Shown here: one piece after another, positions 1 through 12,529 of the stretch
How the letters are laid out: each line of letters begins with the position of its first letter
How positions within the stretch are numbered: the stretch's first letter is position 1
From: Chloroflexota bacterium
GTDB lineage: Bacteria; Chloroflexota; Anaerolineae; CG2-30-64-16
Assembly (NCBI GenBank): GCA_016876015.1
Contig: VGOD01000008.1
Coordinates: 1-57,798 of the forward strand
Direction: 5' to 3'
DNA length: 57,798 nucleotides
Translations under genes and position numbers: made by a program
The notes under the pieces: generated by a model
Databases searched by the model: none
The model's input: the letters and a program-made list of their open reading frames with translations, nothing else
Told to the model about the DNA's origin: nothing

Positions 1-62
1 AGACGGGGTATGTCTCATAGTGAGGCTTTGCACCGACCGCCGGTCAGCGCATGAACTTCGAT

Positions 63-3612
<3,550 letters not shown>

Positions 3613-3654
3613 TCGCATCTCCCAGTCAGCGTTGTCGGCATTCCGACCAGACGC

Positions 3655-3684
3655 AGTATACCGCGAGTTCGGGCGGCAGATCAA
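3655..3684 (-). promoter_or_regulatory. Sigma70-type promoter for the S8 protease at 193-3612
   Basis: On the minus strand: -35 TTGATC (3679-3684), 18-bp spacer, -10 TATACT (3655-3660). The predicted start near 3648 leaves a leader of about 36 nt before the ATG at 3612, whose RBS GGGAG is well placed. Confidence 0.65.
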
Positions 3685-3747
3685 ACAGAGAGGGGCAGAT
3701 CACGAGGGGGTCGAAGCGGGAGGCCGCGGTCAGGCACGAAACACACT

Positions 3748-3909
3748 ACGCGCCAGGCGCTCTGCCAGCGTCTGGCGCGTAGGGGGAGATTCTCATGTGT
3801 CAGGCGGTCGAAAGCGCCTGGGTAGCTTCTCAGCATTCCGAGGTAGTGACCTGTCAGGTCGTAAACCTGACAGGTCTACTCCATGGCCAGGCGCTGACGA
3901 AGCGCCTGG
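3748..3909. repeat. Cluster of three intergenic hairpins (two families)
   Basis: Three inverted repeats lie between the two protease genes. (a) 3748-3780: 14-bp arms around AGCGTCTGGCGCGT with one mismatch. (b) 3848-3876: GACCTGTCAGGT / ACCTGACAGGTC, perfect 12-bp arms with a 5-nt loop. (c) 3887-3909: CCAGGCGCT / AGCGCCTGG, perfect 9-bp arms. Hairpins a and c share a core. Hairpin b belongs to the same family as 8707-8741 and 50702-50735. Any of them may act as a transcript 3' end for the protease at 3927. Confidence 0.85.
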
Positions 3910-3926
3910 CGCGTCACGGGTGCTTC

Positions 3927-6900
3927 TTACGGCACGCGGTAGGTGACGATGAGCTCTGGTCGCTTGGTCGCATCCCAGTAGTTGCGGCTGGCGAGAGAGA
4001 ACCACGAGTAGGCCACACCGTCCAATGCGCGCAGCGCCAGGCCCTGGTTCATCCACGGATGCCAGACCCAGTGCTTGGCCAGGTTGGTCACATCGAACTC
4101 GACCCAGGTACCCACCAGGTCCATGCTGATCGGTGCGGAGCCCAGCGCGGTGGCGCCGAAGTCGCCGCCCGGCGTGGTCCACGGCGTCACCCACGTAACC
4201 GTGGATTCCGCGAAGTTGGTGTTCAACCCGTAGGCTTTGAGGCTGTGCGGCGCGCCGGTGCTGCCGAAACCGGTCACATAGAAGCGCGCCTTGGCCGACA
4301 CCACCGGGTACATCGACGCGATGCTGCTGGTGTCGAACCGCACCACCGAGCGCGCCATGTCGCCCGCGCCAGTATACAGGAAGTACTCGGTGCCGTAGTT
4401 GGTGGTCGGGTAGTTCACGTTGATCGTGGAATCCGCGGCCGCCCCCACGGTCTTTGTCGCCGTGCCAGTCGTGATGTTATGCAGTCGCACGGGGATCTGC
4501 AACGCGCCCGGTGCGCCCGGAGGCCCCGCCAGGATCAGGCCTTCCGCGGCCTCGCCCTCGGCGATCGTCTTGGTCCAGTTGACGTTGAAGGCGATCACCT
4601 GGTGCGGCTGGAACGGCCCGGCCGGCAGGCCAGCCACGGTCATGTCATTGCCCTGCACCGCGTTGATCACCAGATCGAACGGCGTGGCAGCGGTCGCCCA
4701 ACCGTGCACCCACACCTGGTAGTTGCCATCGCGCGGCATCTTCAGGCTGATGAACTCGTCCGCCGTGCTGGTGGTCGAGGAGCCGACCGCCTCGCTCGGA
4801 TAGCTGAACTGTCCATCGCCATTGAAGTCGTACAGCAAGAAGAGGTCAATGTCGCCCGCTGCGCTGGTGGTGGTGGCTTCCAGCTTGGCGCCGTGACTAA
4901 TGGTCACGGGGAACCGGTAGCTCGAGGTGCTCACGTCGTTCGGGTTGTCCTGAATCTGGGGCAGGCCCAAATGTTTCTCGGGCAGGCCCAGGCCAAAGGC
5001 ATCCACCGTGAGACCAGCCAGCGGCAGCGAGGAGCGAATCTGGACTGGGAACGTGCCGGTCGGCGCCATGCCGACGAACAGATCCACCGCTGGCGGCATG
5101 GCAGTGATCGTGCCGACCTGGCCCTGGAACCGCTCTGCGGTCATGGTACCGTTGTACGACACGTTCTGCAACGCCACCAGGTTCAGGCCAGGCGCGGCGG
5201 TCGCGGCCACGATCTCACGCGGGCCGCCCGTCGAGGTCTGGCGCATCCACTTGCCGGAACCCATGTAGTTACGCGAGCTGCCGCCGACAGGCGCCAGGGT
5301 GTAGGGGCCATAGGTGGTCGGATCGCCGGGGAACCTGCCGAACGGCCACGCGCAGCCTACGCCGTTGCTGAAGCAGTCCTTGGTCGGCCCCATGATCACG
5401 GTGTCAATGTCGCTGCGGGCGCCGGTCCAGCGATTGTCAACCAGCAGGCTCGTGCCTGCGGCCGTGCCGTCCGGCACGTCCACGAAGTAGAAGCGCCAGT
5501 CGCCCGACTCGGCGCGCCAGGCCCAGTCGAAGTAGCCGTAGACCTGACCGTTGTCATAGGGGGTCGTAGCATCGGGCGGGCCGCCGAACAGGAAGTCGGC
5601 GCTGAAGGCCGCCACATTGGCCACCACCGGGATACTGGTCACGTTCACGCCGTCGTTCAGGCGGATGAAGCCGTTGTACATGCCGATCCCGGCGAGCGCC
5701 GGAACGGACATGGTGGCGTTGAAGGTCGCCATGCCGCCGGCCGGTACCGTCACCGAGGAGTCGGTGGTCAGCCAGCCGAAGTCGGCGGTCTTGTAGAAGT
5801 TGAGCTGGATCTTAGCGTTTGTGATGGGCACGATCTGCTGGCCGGAAATCGCCCGGTCGCGATGGAGCAAGCCCAGGAAGATGCCGTCGTGCTTGCGCTC
5901 CAGCGGCTTCTTGACGCGAGTTTGCAGCGCGGTGCCCATGTTGTAGCCGTAGCTGAACCGCATGTACTCGCCCTTCTGGATTTCGCAGGTCGGGTCGTTG
6001 TAGTTCGGCAGACCAGATGCGACCGGGCAGGTCACCGCGCCGTCGCCGTTCTTGTCGGTCCACAGCGCACCGTCGCCGTTCACGTCGGTCCAGTCATAGA
6101 TCAACACACGCCAGGAGTTGTTCTGGCGATAGTCCCCTTCTGGATCGAACTGATCGAACGGGAAGACCACCTTGGCCTCTACCAGGTCCGTCCCGGCCGG
6201 AATCTTCTTGGTGATGTCGAACAGATAATCCGGCTTGCGGTGCTGGTAGGGCGATTCCTTGGTGCGATCCAGGCTGGTGAACTCCCACTCGGTCGAGCCG
6301 ATCTTGTTCAGCCGATCATCGCTGATGGCGACGGTCTTCGCCGTGGCGCCGCCGTTGTAGACGGTGAAAGTCTTGGTGGCGCTCTGGCCGGGGTGCAGGA
6401 TCTTGGTGAAGCTGTCGTACTCCACCCCCCGGTAGCTGCCGAAGGTCCAGCTTTCCGGCGTGGCGAAGATGCCGTCCAAACCCGCGGCGATCTTGACTGC
6501 GCGCTCGGCGTTGACGGTTCCTGAGCCCTGCACGAAGCCATCATAGGAGGCGTTGTCCGCGCCGGCCATCAGGATGGCACGCGCTTCGACGTTCGTAGGC
6601 CAGCGGCCGTACTTGTCCTTGAACGCGCCATAGACCAACCCCAGGTTGCCGGCCGCAATCGGCGCGGAGCGGCTGGTGCCGCCCCAGTTCGTCCAGGCGC
6701 GCCAGCCGTTCAGCACGGCGTTGAGCTCTGCATCGCCCGCGCCCCAGGCGCCGTTGGCCGCCACACTCACGCCGTTGTCGCCCACGGCTGTGGGGCCGCG
6801 GTTCGACCAGGGCTGAATGTCGTTGTACTGGATCTGGTTGACGCCGGTGATGCTATCGAAGATGTTGTCGCTGTCGTAGAGGGTCGAGGCGGCGACCGAG

Positions 6901-8609
6901 AGCTGGAGCGACTCGCCCGGCGAGGTGACGGTTCCGTAGCCCGCTGCGCCGTTGCCCGCCGAGTTAGAATCGGTCAGCGTCGGATTGATGTAGCGCAGGA
7001 CAGCGTCGGCTGCGCGGGAGTAGTAGTCCCAGCCGTCGTTGTCAATGGCGCCCTGGCCCCAGCTATTGCTGATGATCTGCACGTCATCGTCTGTGCCAGC
7101 TCTGCCATCGTAGCCGAGGGCCGCGAACAGAAAGCCCTCGGTCTGGTCCACCGAGACGTAGAAGTTGCCCGAGGCGACCAGTTTGACGTTCCGGCCGCCG
7201 CCCTGCACCATGCCGGTGAACGGCGTGCCGTCGCCCACAGGCTTGAAGGCCGGCGCGTTGCCGTCAATGATGCCCTGCGCTGCCACGGCCGAAGCGCAAA
7301 GCTGGCCATGGTTGCCGCCGCCCTCCGTGGAGTCCATCACCACGAAGGCTACCAGGTTGCCTGGCCCCGCCACATCCGGGCCGATGCCCCACAGCCAACC
7401 GGAGACGGGCAGCGAGTTCACACCGTCGCTGATCCAGTAGATCATGCCGCCGGAGAGGTCGGCGTAGCCGTCGCCGTTCAGGTCCTGGAAGATGATCTCA
7501 TCGCCCTTGACGGCCTTCTTCTCGTTGGTGAAGTCGTAGTCGCCGTCAATATCAGCGTAGACGGTATCATATACGCCAGCGGTGTGCTCGTCCACCACCA
7601 GCACGGCCGCGCGCTCCTTCAGCAACCTGGCCAGCAGGAGATCGGGATGCGAGCCGAAGTGGTAGACGCCGCTCTTGCTCGTCGGCTTGAACTTGTAGAT
7701 GTGACCGCCGGGCGCGGTGCTGCCGATCGGCGCAAAGATCGCGCTGTAGGTGCCGTCACCGTTGTCGGTCAGCTCCCCGCCTGAGCGGGTGGTGCTGGTG
7801 TCGGCATAGTCGGGCGCGGCGCCGCCGATCCCCACGCCGTCCTTGATGAAGGTCGTGCCCAGGTAGTAGTCATAGGCCAGGTTGAGCATCGAGTAGGAAT
7901 CGAATGCCATCGGCCAGCCGTAGTAGGGGGAGGCTGGATTGGTGACGCGCGCCTGGGTCCCTTGCAGGTCCGGGTGGGCGAAGTCAATGCCGGAGTCGTT
8001 GACCATCACCTTGACGCCGACGCCGGTGTAGCCCAGGTTCCAGGCCGCTTTCGATTTGTGTACGTCCAGCACATCGAACCAATCCGCGATGGACGCCAGA
8101 TCGGCCGGCGCACGTTCGACGGTGGGCTTCAGTTGGCCTGCACGCGCCGCGGCCAGGGTGGCCCGCAACGCCTCGATGTCGGGTTTAGCCTGCGCCAGGT
8201 CAGGATCGGCGGCGGCCGGGGCCTCCGCGACGCTCTTCATCTCCTGGACGTAAGCCACGGTCGGCAGCGATGCGACTTTGCCGACCGCGCCGGCCCGGAT
8301 TTTGCCGAAATAGGCTTGCGTGCCGTTGGGCGACACATAGGGGCGCACAAGCAGTGGCTTGAGATAGGCGCTGAGATCGCTGCCGGCCACTGCATGGACC
8401 ATGACGCCGATCTCGTCGGATGCTGCGGACGCGGCGGCTGTCGCGCGCAGTTGCGGGTGGATCTTGTAGGTGAAGGCGTCACTGGCGGACTGCACATCAC
8501 CCATCTTGGCCTCGGCAGTCGGCGCTGCGCCCGAGGGAACCAGGAACAGCGGCACGATCAGAACGAAGGCCATCAGGACGGCGAAGAACTTCGGGGAACG
8601 CGGGTTCAT
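3927..8609 (-). CDS. Very large secreted S8 serine protease with C-terminal DNRLRE domain
   Basis: A 1560-residue predicted secreted protease. A signal peptide (LMAFVLIVPLFLVPSGAA region) is followed by a propeptide and an S8 domain with Asp in VNDSGIDFAHPD, a His candidate in NHGQLCASAV and Ser in GGTSRSAPIAAG. The His motif departs from the usual HGTxVAG. The catalytic domain is interrupted by a long insert between Asp and His containing DxDGD-type, calcium-binding-like loops. Downstream come beta-sandwich-like regions, a possible pre-peptidase-C-like segment, and a final ~165 residues resembling the DNRLRE domain of secreted proteins. Start: ATG at 8609 with AAGGAG ten bases upstream; a TTG two codons earlier is also possible. 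Transcription probably starts near 8758 from a perfect consensus promoter. Confidence 0.92.
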   Translation of the reverse strand: MNPRSPKFFAVLMAFVLIVPLFLVPSGAAPTAEAKMGDVQSASDAFTYKIHPQLRATAAASAASDEIGVMVHAVAGSDLSAYLKPLLVRPYVSPNGTQAYFGKIRAGAVGKVASLPTVAYVQEMKSVAEAPAAADPDLAQAKPDIEALRATLAAARAGQLKPTVERAPADLASIADWFDVLDVHKSKAAWNLGYTGVGVKVMVNDSGIDFAHPDLQGTQARVTNPASPYYGWPMAFDSYSMLNLAYDYYLGTTFIKDGVGIGGAAPDYADTSTTRSGGELTDNGDGTYSAIFAPIGSTAPGGHIYKFKPTSKSGVYHFGSHPDLLLARLLKERAAVLVVDEHTAGVYDTVYADIDGDYDFTNEKKAVKGDEIIFQDLNGDGYADLSGGMIYWISDGVNSLPVSGWLWGIGPDVAGPGNLVAFVVMDSTEGGGNHGQLCASAVAAQGIIDGNAPAFKPVGDGTPFTGMVQGGGRNVKLVASGNFYVSVDQTEGFLFAALGYDGRAGTDDDVQIISNSWGQGAIDNDGWDYYSRAADAVLRYINPTLTDSNSAGNGAAGYGTVTSPGESLQLSVAASTLYDSDNIFDSITGVNQIQYNDIQPWSNRGPTAVGDNGVSVAANGAWGAGDAELNAVLNGWRAWTNWGGTSRSAPIAAGNLGLVYGAFKDKYGRWPTNVEARAILMAGADNASYDGFVQGSGTVNAERAVKIAAGLDGIFATPESWTFGSYRGVEYDSFTKILHPGQSATKTFTVYNGGATAKTVAISDDRLNKIGSTEWEFTSLDRTKESPYQHRKPDYLFDITKKIPAGTDLVEAKVVFPFDQFDPEGDYRQNNSWRVLIYDWTDVNGDGALWTDKNGDGAVTCPVASGLPNYNDPTCEIQKGEYMRFSYGYNMGTALQTRVKKPLERKHDGIFLGLLHRDRAISGQQIVPITNAKIQLNFYKTADFGWLTTDSSVTVPAGGMATFNATMSVPALAGIGMYNGFIRLNDGVNVTSIPVVANVAAFSADFLFGGPPDATTPYDNGQVYGYFDWAWRAESGDWRFYFVDVPDGTAAGTSLLVDNRWTGARSDIDTVIMGPTKDCFSNGVGCAWPFGRFPGDPTTYGPYTLAPVGGSSRNYMGSGKWMRQTSTGGPREIVAATAAPGLNLVALQNVSYNGTMTAERFQGQVGTITAMPPAVDLFVGMAPTGTFPVQIRSSLPLAGLTVDAFGLGLPEKHLGLPQIQDNPNDVSTSSYRFPVTISHGAKLEATTTSAAGDIDLFLLYDFNGDGQFSYPSEAVGSSTTSTADEFISLKMPRDGNYQVWVHGWATAATPFDLVINAVQGNDMTVAGLPAGPFQPHQVIAFNVNWTKTIAEGEAAEGLILAGPPGAPGALQIPVRLHNITTGTATKTVGAAADSTINVNYPTTNYGTEYFLYTGAGDMARSVVRFDTSSIASMYPVVSAKARFYVTGFGSTGAPHSLKAYGLNTNFAESTVTWVTPWTTPGGDFGATALGSAPISMDLVGTWVEFDVTNLAKHWVWHPWMNQGLALRALDGVAYSWFSLASRNYWDATKRPELIVTYRVP

Positions 8610-8706
8610 CTTCAAGCTACTCCTTCCTTGAGTGTGAAGTGAGACAGAAGCATGATCGGAGTGATTAAGGGATAGTCACCTCCTTCTGATGGCAGACCTG
8701 TCATTC

Positions 8707-8741
8707 AGACCTATCAGGTTTCCGAAAAACCTGACACGTCT
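8707..8741. repeat. AGACCT-type hairpin in the 5' leader of the S8 protease
   Basis: Arms 8707-8721 and 8727-8741 match at 13 of 15 positions. It lies between the predicted transcription start (~8758) and the ATG (8609) of the protease, so it should be in the mRNA leader. It resembles the hairpins at 3848-3876 and 50702-50735. Confidence 0.8.
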
Positions 8742-8764
8742 CCCCACGGACGACGTAGAGCACC

Positions 8765-8793
8765 ATTATAAGTCGAACGTGAACGGCTGTCAA
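8765..8793 (-). promoter_or_regulatory. Perfect consensus sigma70 promoter (TTGACA-N17-TATAAT)
   Basis: Minus strand: -35 TTGACA at 8788-8793, 17-bp spacer, -10 TATAAT at 8765-8770. Both hexamers match consensus at all positions. It faces the S8 protease whose ATG is at 8609, giving a leader of about 150 nt that contains the hairpin at 8707-8741. Confidence 0.85.
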
Positions 8794-8828
8794 TTGAAGC
8801 TCTGACAATTTTGGGAGTACCAGATGCC

Positions 8829-9533
8829 TCACTCCCCCAGATACAAAATGCGTCCGCAGTTGTCGCAATAGACCAACTCGTCGCCGTCGCGCACGGCCTG
8901 CAGCAGACTGGGGGGAACTGCTACCAGACAGACGCCGCACGTGTCGCCATCCAGCTCGGCCACCGCGCGACCTGCGCGGCGGGGGCGCAAGGCGTCGTAG
9001 ACCGCCAGCAGGTTTGGCGGGACAGTCCGCCGCGCCGTCGTTTGGCGAGGGGTTTCGATCGCCAGGCGCTTGGTCAGCCGCGCCTGTTCACCGCGCAACT
9101 CCGTCTGGGTGGCTTCCCACGCGGCGGCCAGGCGCGTCAGCGTTGCGCGGCGTTCGGTCACCGCGGCCGTGGCCTCCTCATAGCCGATCATCGCCTCCAG
9201 CAGCTCGTCCTCCGCCTGGCTGAACTGCCGGCGGATTTGCTGCACGTCCTTCTCGGAGTTTTCCAGCTCCCTGGGGTCGAGCACCTGGCCGCTGTAGAGA
9301 CGCCGTTCGGCCTGCGCCAGCCTGTCGGCGAGGCGCTGCTGCACGCCAGTCTGCTCCCGCTGCGCCGCCTGGCAGCGTGCCAGATCACGCTCGGCCTGGG
9401 CCAGGCTGCGCCGCGCGCTCACCAGGTCGGCCGGCTCGCGCAGTTCCGCGGCGATTTCGGCCAGCCGGGCCTTCGCAGCATCCACGGCCAGGTCAATCTC
9501 GTTCAACTGCGCCAATGACGCGACAAGTCGCAT
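8829..9533 (-). CDS. C4-type zinc ribbon, coiled-coil protein (COG1579-like)
   Basis: A 234-residue protein: a long Glu/Arg/Ala-rich helical coiled coil (about residues 5-170) followed by a zinc ribbon with CGVC and CDNC pairs at the C-terminus. This is the layout of the widespread COG1579 family, thought to act in nucleic-acid or ribosome-associated processes, but no precise biochemical role is established. Start: ATG at 9533, preceded by a strong GGGAGGGGG ribosome-binding site; the longer ORF reaching 9605 lacks one. It is divergent from the sugar transferase at 9678, with about 145 bp between the starts. Confidence 0.85.
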   Translation of the reverse strand: MRLVASLAQLNEIDLAVDAAKARLAEIAAELREPADLVSARRSLAQAERDLARCQAAQREQTGVQQRLADRLAQAERRLYSGQVLDPRELENSEKDVQQIRRQFSQAEDELLEAMIGYEEATAAVTERRATLTRLAAAWEATQTELRGEQARLTKRLAIETPRQTTARRTVPPNLLAVYDALRPRRAGRAVAELDGDTCGVCLVAVPPSLLQAVRDGDELVYCDNCGRILYLGE

Positions 9534-9616
9534 GAAGCCCCCTCCCTGGTTCCCATTATGCCTCACTGTCGCCCCCTTGTCAATCAGCAATGGTAGCTGA
9601 CTCACTCTCTCGCTGT

Positions 9617-9645
9617 TTGTTGGGCTGGGCAGTCTGTGTTACAAT
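9617..9645 (+). promoter_or_regulatory. Promoter for the polyprenol-phosphate glycosyltransferase
   Basis: -35 TTGTTG (9617-9622), 17-bp spacer, -10 TACAAT (9640-9645). A start near 9652 supports use of the GTG at 9678 rather than the upstream GTG at 9636, which would lie upstream of the transcript. Confidence 0.6.
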
Positions 9646-9677
9646 GTTATTATTCACTTGGTCAGAGGACAGCTTGC

Positions 9678-10427
9678 GTGCCGAACGCTGACGAACCGCG
9701 GACATTCCTGGTTCTGCCCACCTATAACGAACGCGAGAATCTGCCGGCGCTGATCGCTGCAATTCAAGCGTTACCTGATAAAATCTATATCGTCATCGTA
9801 GATGATGGCTCGCCCGATGGGACTGGCGACCTGGCCGATGATCTGGCAGGCCGGCAGCCCACGGTGCAGGTGATCCATCGGCCCGGCAAGCTGGGGCTGG
9901 GCACCGCGTACACGACCGGTTTCAGCAAGGCGCTGGAACAGGGCGCCGATCTGATCGTGACGATGGATGCCGACTTCTCACACGATCCGAAATACCTGCC
10001 CGCGCTGCTGGCCGCCAGCCGGCGCTACGATCTGGTGATCGGCTCACGCTATGTGCCGCAGGGCGGTGTGGTTGACTGGGGTTGGCGACGCAAGGCGCTG
10101 AGCCGGGGCGCGAACGCCATCGCCCATCTGTTGCTGGGGCTGCACGCTCGAGATTGCACGGCTGGGTTTCGCTGCTATCGGCGAGCGGTGTTGGAGAAGG
10201 TTGACCCGACAGCCATCGTGGCCGACGGTTATTCATATCTCATCGAGATGTTGTATCGCTGTCAGCACTGTGGTTTCAGCGTGGGAGAAGTGCCTATCGT
10301 CTTCACAGATCGTCGCCTGGGTCGTTCTAAGATTTCCCAGCGCGAGATTCTGAAGGCACAGTTCACAGTCATGCGATTGGTGGTTCAGCGCCTGGCCAGC
10401 AGGCTGCCGCGCAACCATCGAGGTTAG
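9678..10427 (+). CDS. Polyprenol-monophosphate mannosyl/glucosyltransferase (GT2, DPM1-like)
   Basis: A 249-residue GT-A fold enzyme expected to move mannose or glucose from a nucleotide sugar to polyprenyl phosphate at the cytoplasmic membrane face, supplying glycan assembly. Visible motifs: LPTYNERENLPAL at the N-terminus, VDDGSPDGTGD, MDADFSHDPKYLPAL, and GSRYVPQGGVVDWGW followed by R..LSRGAN. It lacks the C-terminal membrane helices of some bacterial relatives, so it resembles soluble DPM1. Start: GTG with GAGGA 8 bases upstream. The donor sugar cannot be read from sequence. Confidence 0.88.
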   Translation: MPNADEPRTFLVLPTYNERENLPALIAAIQALPDKIYIVIVDDGSPDGTGDLADDLAGRQPTVQVIHRPGKLGLGTAYTTGFSKALEQGADLIVTMDADFSHDPKYLPALLAASRRYDLVIGSRYVPQGGVVDWGWRRKALSRGANAIAHLLLGLHARDCTAGFRCYRRAVLEKVDPTAIVADGYSYLIEMLYRCQHCGFSVGEVPIVFTDRRLGRSKISQREILKAQFTVMRLVVQRLASRLPRNHRG

Positions 10428-10501
10428 TTGTCAGACGGCATCTTGTTTCCTCCGTACAGCCACGCTGTTTGCGGGGCATCGCAGGTGAGTCAGGAGGCTC
10501 T

Positions 10502-11203
10502 ATGCCCGGTTCCACGATCAGGATCATGATTGTCGAAGATCACCCGCTTTTTCGGCAGGGGTTGCGCCGCGTGGTAGAAGCGGAGGCTGATCTCAAGGTC
10601 ATCGCGGAGATAGACGATGGCGAGCAGGCGGTTAAGAGCGCGGCCGAAGTCAAGCCTGACGTGATCTTGATGGACATCAATCTCCCCAAGCTCAACGGTC
10701 TCCAGGCCACGCGGCAGATCACATCCTCGCTGGAAGACACCGCCGTGATCGTCTTGACGGCCTATCACGACGACGAGCAGTTGTTCCATGCCCTGAAGGC
10801 CGGGGCGGCTGCCTACTATCCCAAGGCGATAGACCCCAAAACCCTCCTCACCGCCATTCACGCCGTGCACGCGGGCAACTATGTGATCGGCGAGGAGGTG
10901 ATGGCCAAACCGCAGGTGGCTTCATGGCTCATCAAGCAGTTCGAGGAGCTGGCCGTCTTCGATGAGAGCCCCAGCGAGATGTTCGCGCCGCTCTCCCCGC
11001 GCGAGATGGCCATCCTGCAATTGATCGCGCGCGGGGCCAGCAATAAAGAGATCGGCCGCGAGCTGAGCATCAGCCGGCAGACGGTCAAGAATCATATGAG
11101 CTCGATCCTGCGCAAGCTGGCGGTCAACGATCGCACCCAGGCCGCGGTGCTCGCCTTGCGCCGCGGCTGGATTCGACTGGAAGACACCAAGCCGCTGCAA
11201 TAG
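10502..11203 (+). CDS. NarL/FixJ-family response regulator, orphan
   Basis: A 233-residue two-domain regulator. The receiver domain (about 5-125) has the acidic pair at Glu12/Asp13, phospho-acceptor Asp58 in LMDINLPKLNG, the T..A switch region and the conserved Lys in a YYPKAI context. The C-terminal LuxR-type HTH (about 165-230) reads LSPREMAILQLIARGASN, then KEIGRELSISRQTVKNHMSSI. ATG at 10502 follows AGGAGG closely. No histidine kinase lies in the window, so its signal is unknown. A tiny Flp-pilin-like gene starts 53 bp downstream on the same strand. Confidence 0.93.
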   Translation: MPGSTIRIMIVEDHPLFRQGLRRVVEAEADLKVIAEIDDGEQAVKSAAEVKPDVILMDINLPKLNGLQATRQITSSLEDTAVIVLTAYHDDEQLFHALKAGAAAYYPKAIDPKTLLTAIHAVHAGNYVIGEEVMAKPQVASWLIKQFEELAVFDESPSEMFAPLSPREMAILQLIARGASNKEIGRELSISRQTVKNHMSSILRKLAVNDRTQAAVLALRRGWIRLEDTKPLQ

Positions 11204-11256
11204 CGACCCGTTCGCCTTGCGGCGCAAGATCACCTTGAGGAGATCTCTTTCACCCT

Positions 11257-11415
11257 ATGCACCAAAACCAGGGTTCCAGCGCCAGCCTGATCGAGCTGGC
11301 GCTGATCGTCGTGCTGATCGCGATCATCGTGGTGTCCATCCTCTTGATCATCGGCGACGATCTGCGCCTGTGGATCGTCAATACATTGCAGGGGCTTCTG
11401 TCGGGGAACCGCTAG
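11257..11415 (+). CDS. Flp/Fap-type pilin-like small membrane peptide (52 aa)
   Basis: This 52-codon gene encodes a short polar N-terminus (MHQNQGSSA), then SLIELALIVVLIAIIVVSIL and a short amphipathic tail ending LSGNR. The placement of SLIExALIVxLIA resembles class IVb (Flp) pilin subunits, in which the Glu after the leader is conserved. GAGGAG lies upstream, but with a long spacing of about 14 nt. No prepilin peptidase or tad genes are nearby. The stop codon TAG (11413-11415) coincides with the CTAG end of a repeat element that follows. Pilin identity is inference from a short sequence; it could be an unrelated single-span peptide. Confidence 0.55.
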   Translation: MHQNQGSSASLIELALIVVLIAIIVVSILLIIGDDLRLWIVNTLQGLLSGNR

Positions 11416-11700
11416 GACGTCAGTCAAGTAATCCGCCACGGGCGACCGAGGCTTCGTCGTGAGCTCAGCCGAACGGTCGCTGCAACGCTGGCGAAGACGC
11501 CCTGCGGCGACGAGATCCAGCCGACGCAGAGCCTGTCCTGAGCTTGCCGAAGGATTGGCTTTGCAGTGGTGGCCGCGGTTTTCAACCGCCCGACCGTCGA
11601 GGGCCCGCCGGAGGGTGGAACCCATCCGGCTACCCAACGTTCATCAACGGGAGAGAAACCGCGTTCACTCGCGCTCGTCCGCGTCCCATTTTCAGGCAAC
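11412..11700. repeat. Mosaic of dispersed repeats, no gene
   Basis: This stretch between the pilin-like peptide and the ComF-like gene is built from pieces of several repeats. 11412-11511 matches the element at 44699-44807, starting with CTAGGACGTC and GTCAAGTAAT, with a ~23-bp insertion after GCGACCGAGG. 11530-11555 contains GAGCCTGTCCTGAGCTTGCC, related to the motifs at 14888 and 54869. About 11590-11635 carries a GAGGGCCCGCCGGAGGGTGG segment resembling a common dispersed repeat. Long ORFs running through it are not credible genes. Confidence 0.75.
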
Positions 11701-11707
11701 GGCGACG

Positions 11708-12466
11708 ATGTCCCTACGACCATCCTCCGTTCTCCGCGCGCCGGCCTGGCTGAAGCGCCTCGGGCTGGCGTTGCTTGACCTGCTCTTTCCCCCACGCTGC
11801 GCCGGGTGCGGCCGCGTGGGGGTTCTGTTTTGCGCACTCTGCCAGGCGCAGATCGAGCCGATTGCGTTGCCGGTATGTCTTCACTGTGGCCGGCCCTATC
11901 GCGGCGCTGGCCTTTGCGCGGACTGTCGCCGCTCAGCCTCTTGCCTGGACGAAATCGCCGCCACTGCGGTGTTCGCCGGGCCGCTGCGCCACGCCATCCA
12001 CGTTTTCAAGTATGACAACGGCCGCGGCCTGGCGCCGATCCTCGGTGCGCGCCTGGCGGAAAACTGGCGCGTTGCCCGCCGCTCGGCCGACGTGATCATC
12101 CCTGTGCCTCTTCATGCGGCCCGCCTGGCCGAGCGCGGCTACAACCAGAGCGCGCTCCTGGCCCGCATCCTTGCTGAAGCGACCGGCGTCCCGATCCGCG
12201 AAGATGTGTTGGTGCGCCACAAAGCCACCCAGCAACAGGCCGTGCTGAACGCGGCAGAGCGCCGCGCCAACGTCAAGGACGCGTTCATCTGCCAGGGCGA
12301 TGTAGGCAATCTGCGCGTCGTGCTGGTAGACGATGTCTGCACGACCGGCTCGACGTTGGAGGCGTGCGCGGAAGCCTTGCGCGGGGCGGGGACCGCCAGC
12401 GTGTGGGCGCTCACGCTGGCGCGGGCGCGGTGGGAGCCGGGGCAGCCAGCGCCCGACAGGATGTGA
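11708..12466 (+). CDS. ComF family phosphoribosyltransferase-like protein
   Basis: A 252-residue member of the ComF/amidophosphoribosyltransferase-like family. The N-terminal third has four Cys pairs or triplets (CAGC, CALC, CLHCGRPY, CADC) forming a zinc-binding region. The C-terminal type I PRTase domain contains VIIPVPLHAARLAERGYNQS and the PRPP-binding loop VVLVDDVCTTGSTLEA. Homologues in competent bacteria assist DNA uptake, but here no other competence genes are visible. Start: ATG at 11708, where homology begins; the RBS is weak. The upstream 83 codons of open frame are repeat-derived. Confidence 0.85.
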   Translation: MSLRPSSVLRAPAWLKRLGLALLDLLFPPRCAGCGRVGVLFCALCQAQIEPIALPVCLHCGRPYRGAGLCADCRRSASCLDEIAATAVFAGPLRHAIHVFKYDNGRGLAPILGARLAENWRVARRSADVIIPVPLHAARLAERGYNQSALLARILAEATGVPIREDVLVRHKATQQQAVLNAAERRANVKDAFICQGDVGNLRVVLVDDVCTTGSTLEACAEALRGAGTASVWALTLARARWEPGQPAPDRM

Positions 12467-12529
12467 GGAGTTCGGCAATAGGAACGGCGCCTTGCGCCCA
12501 CGCCAAGGCGACTGCGAGGGATCGCCCTA

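Noticed and set aside
3795-6524. 909-codon open frame on the plus strand opposite the S8 protease
   Set aside because: It mirrors the coding bias of the protease gene on the other strand, has His/Arg/Val-rich sequence with no recognisable domain and no RBS; the protease has full catalytic motifs and a consensus promoter.
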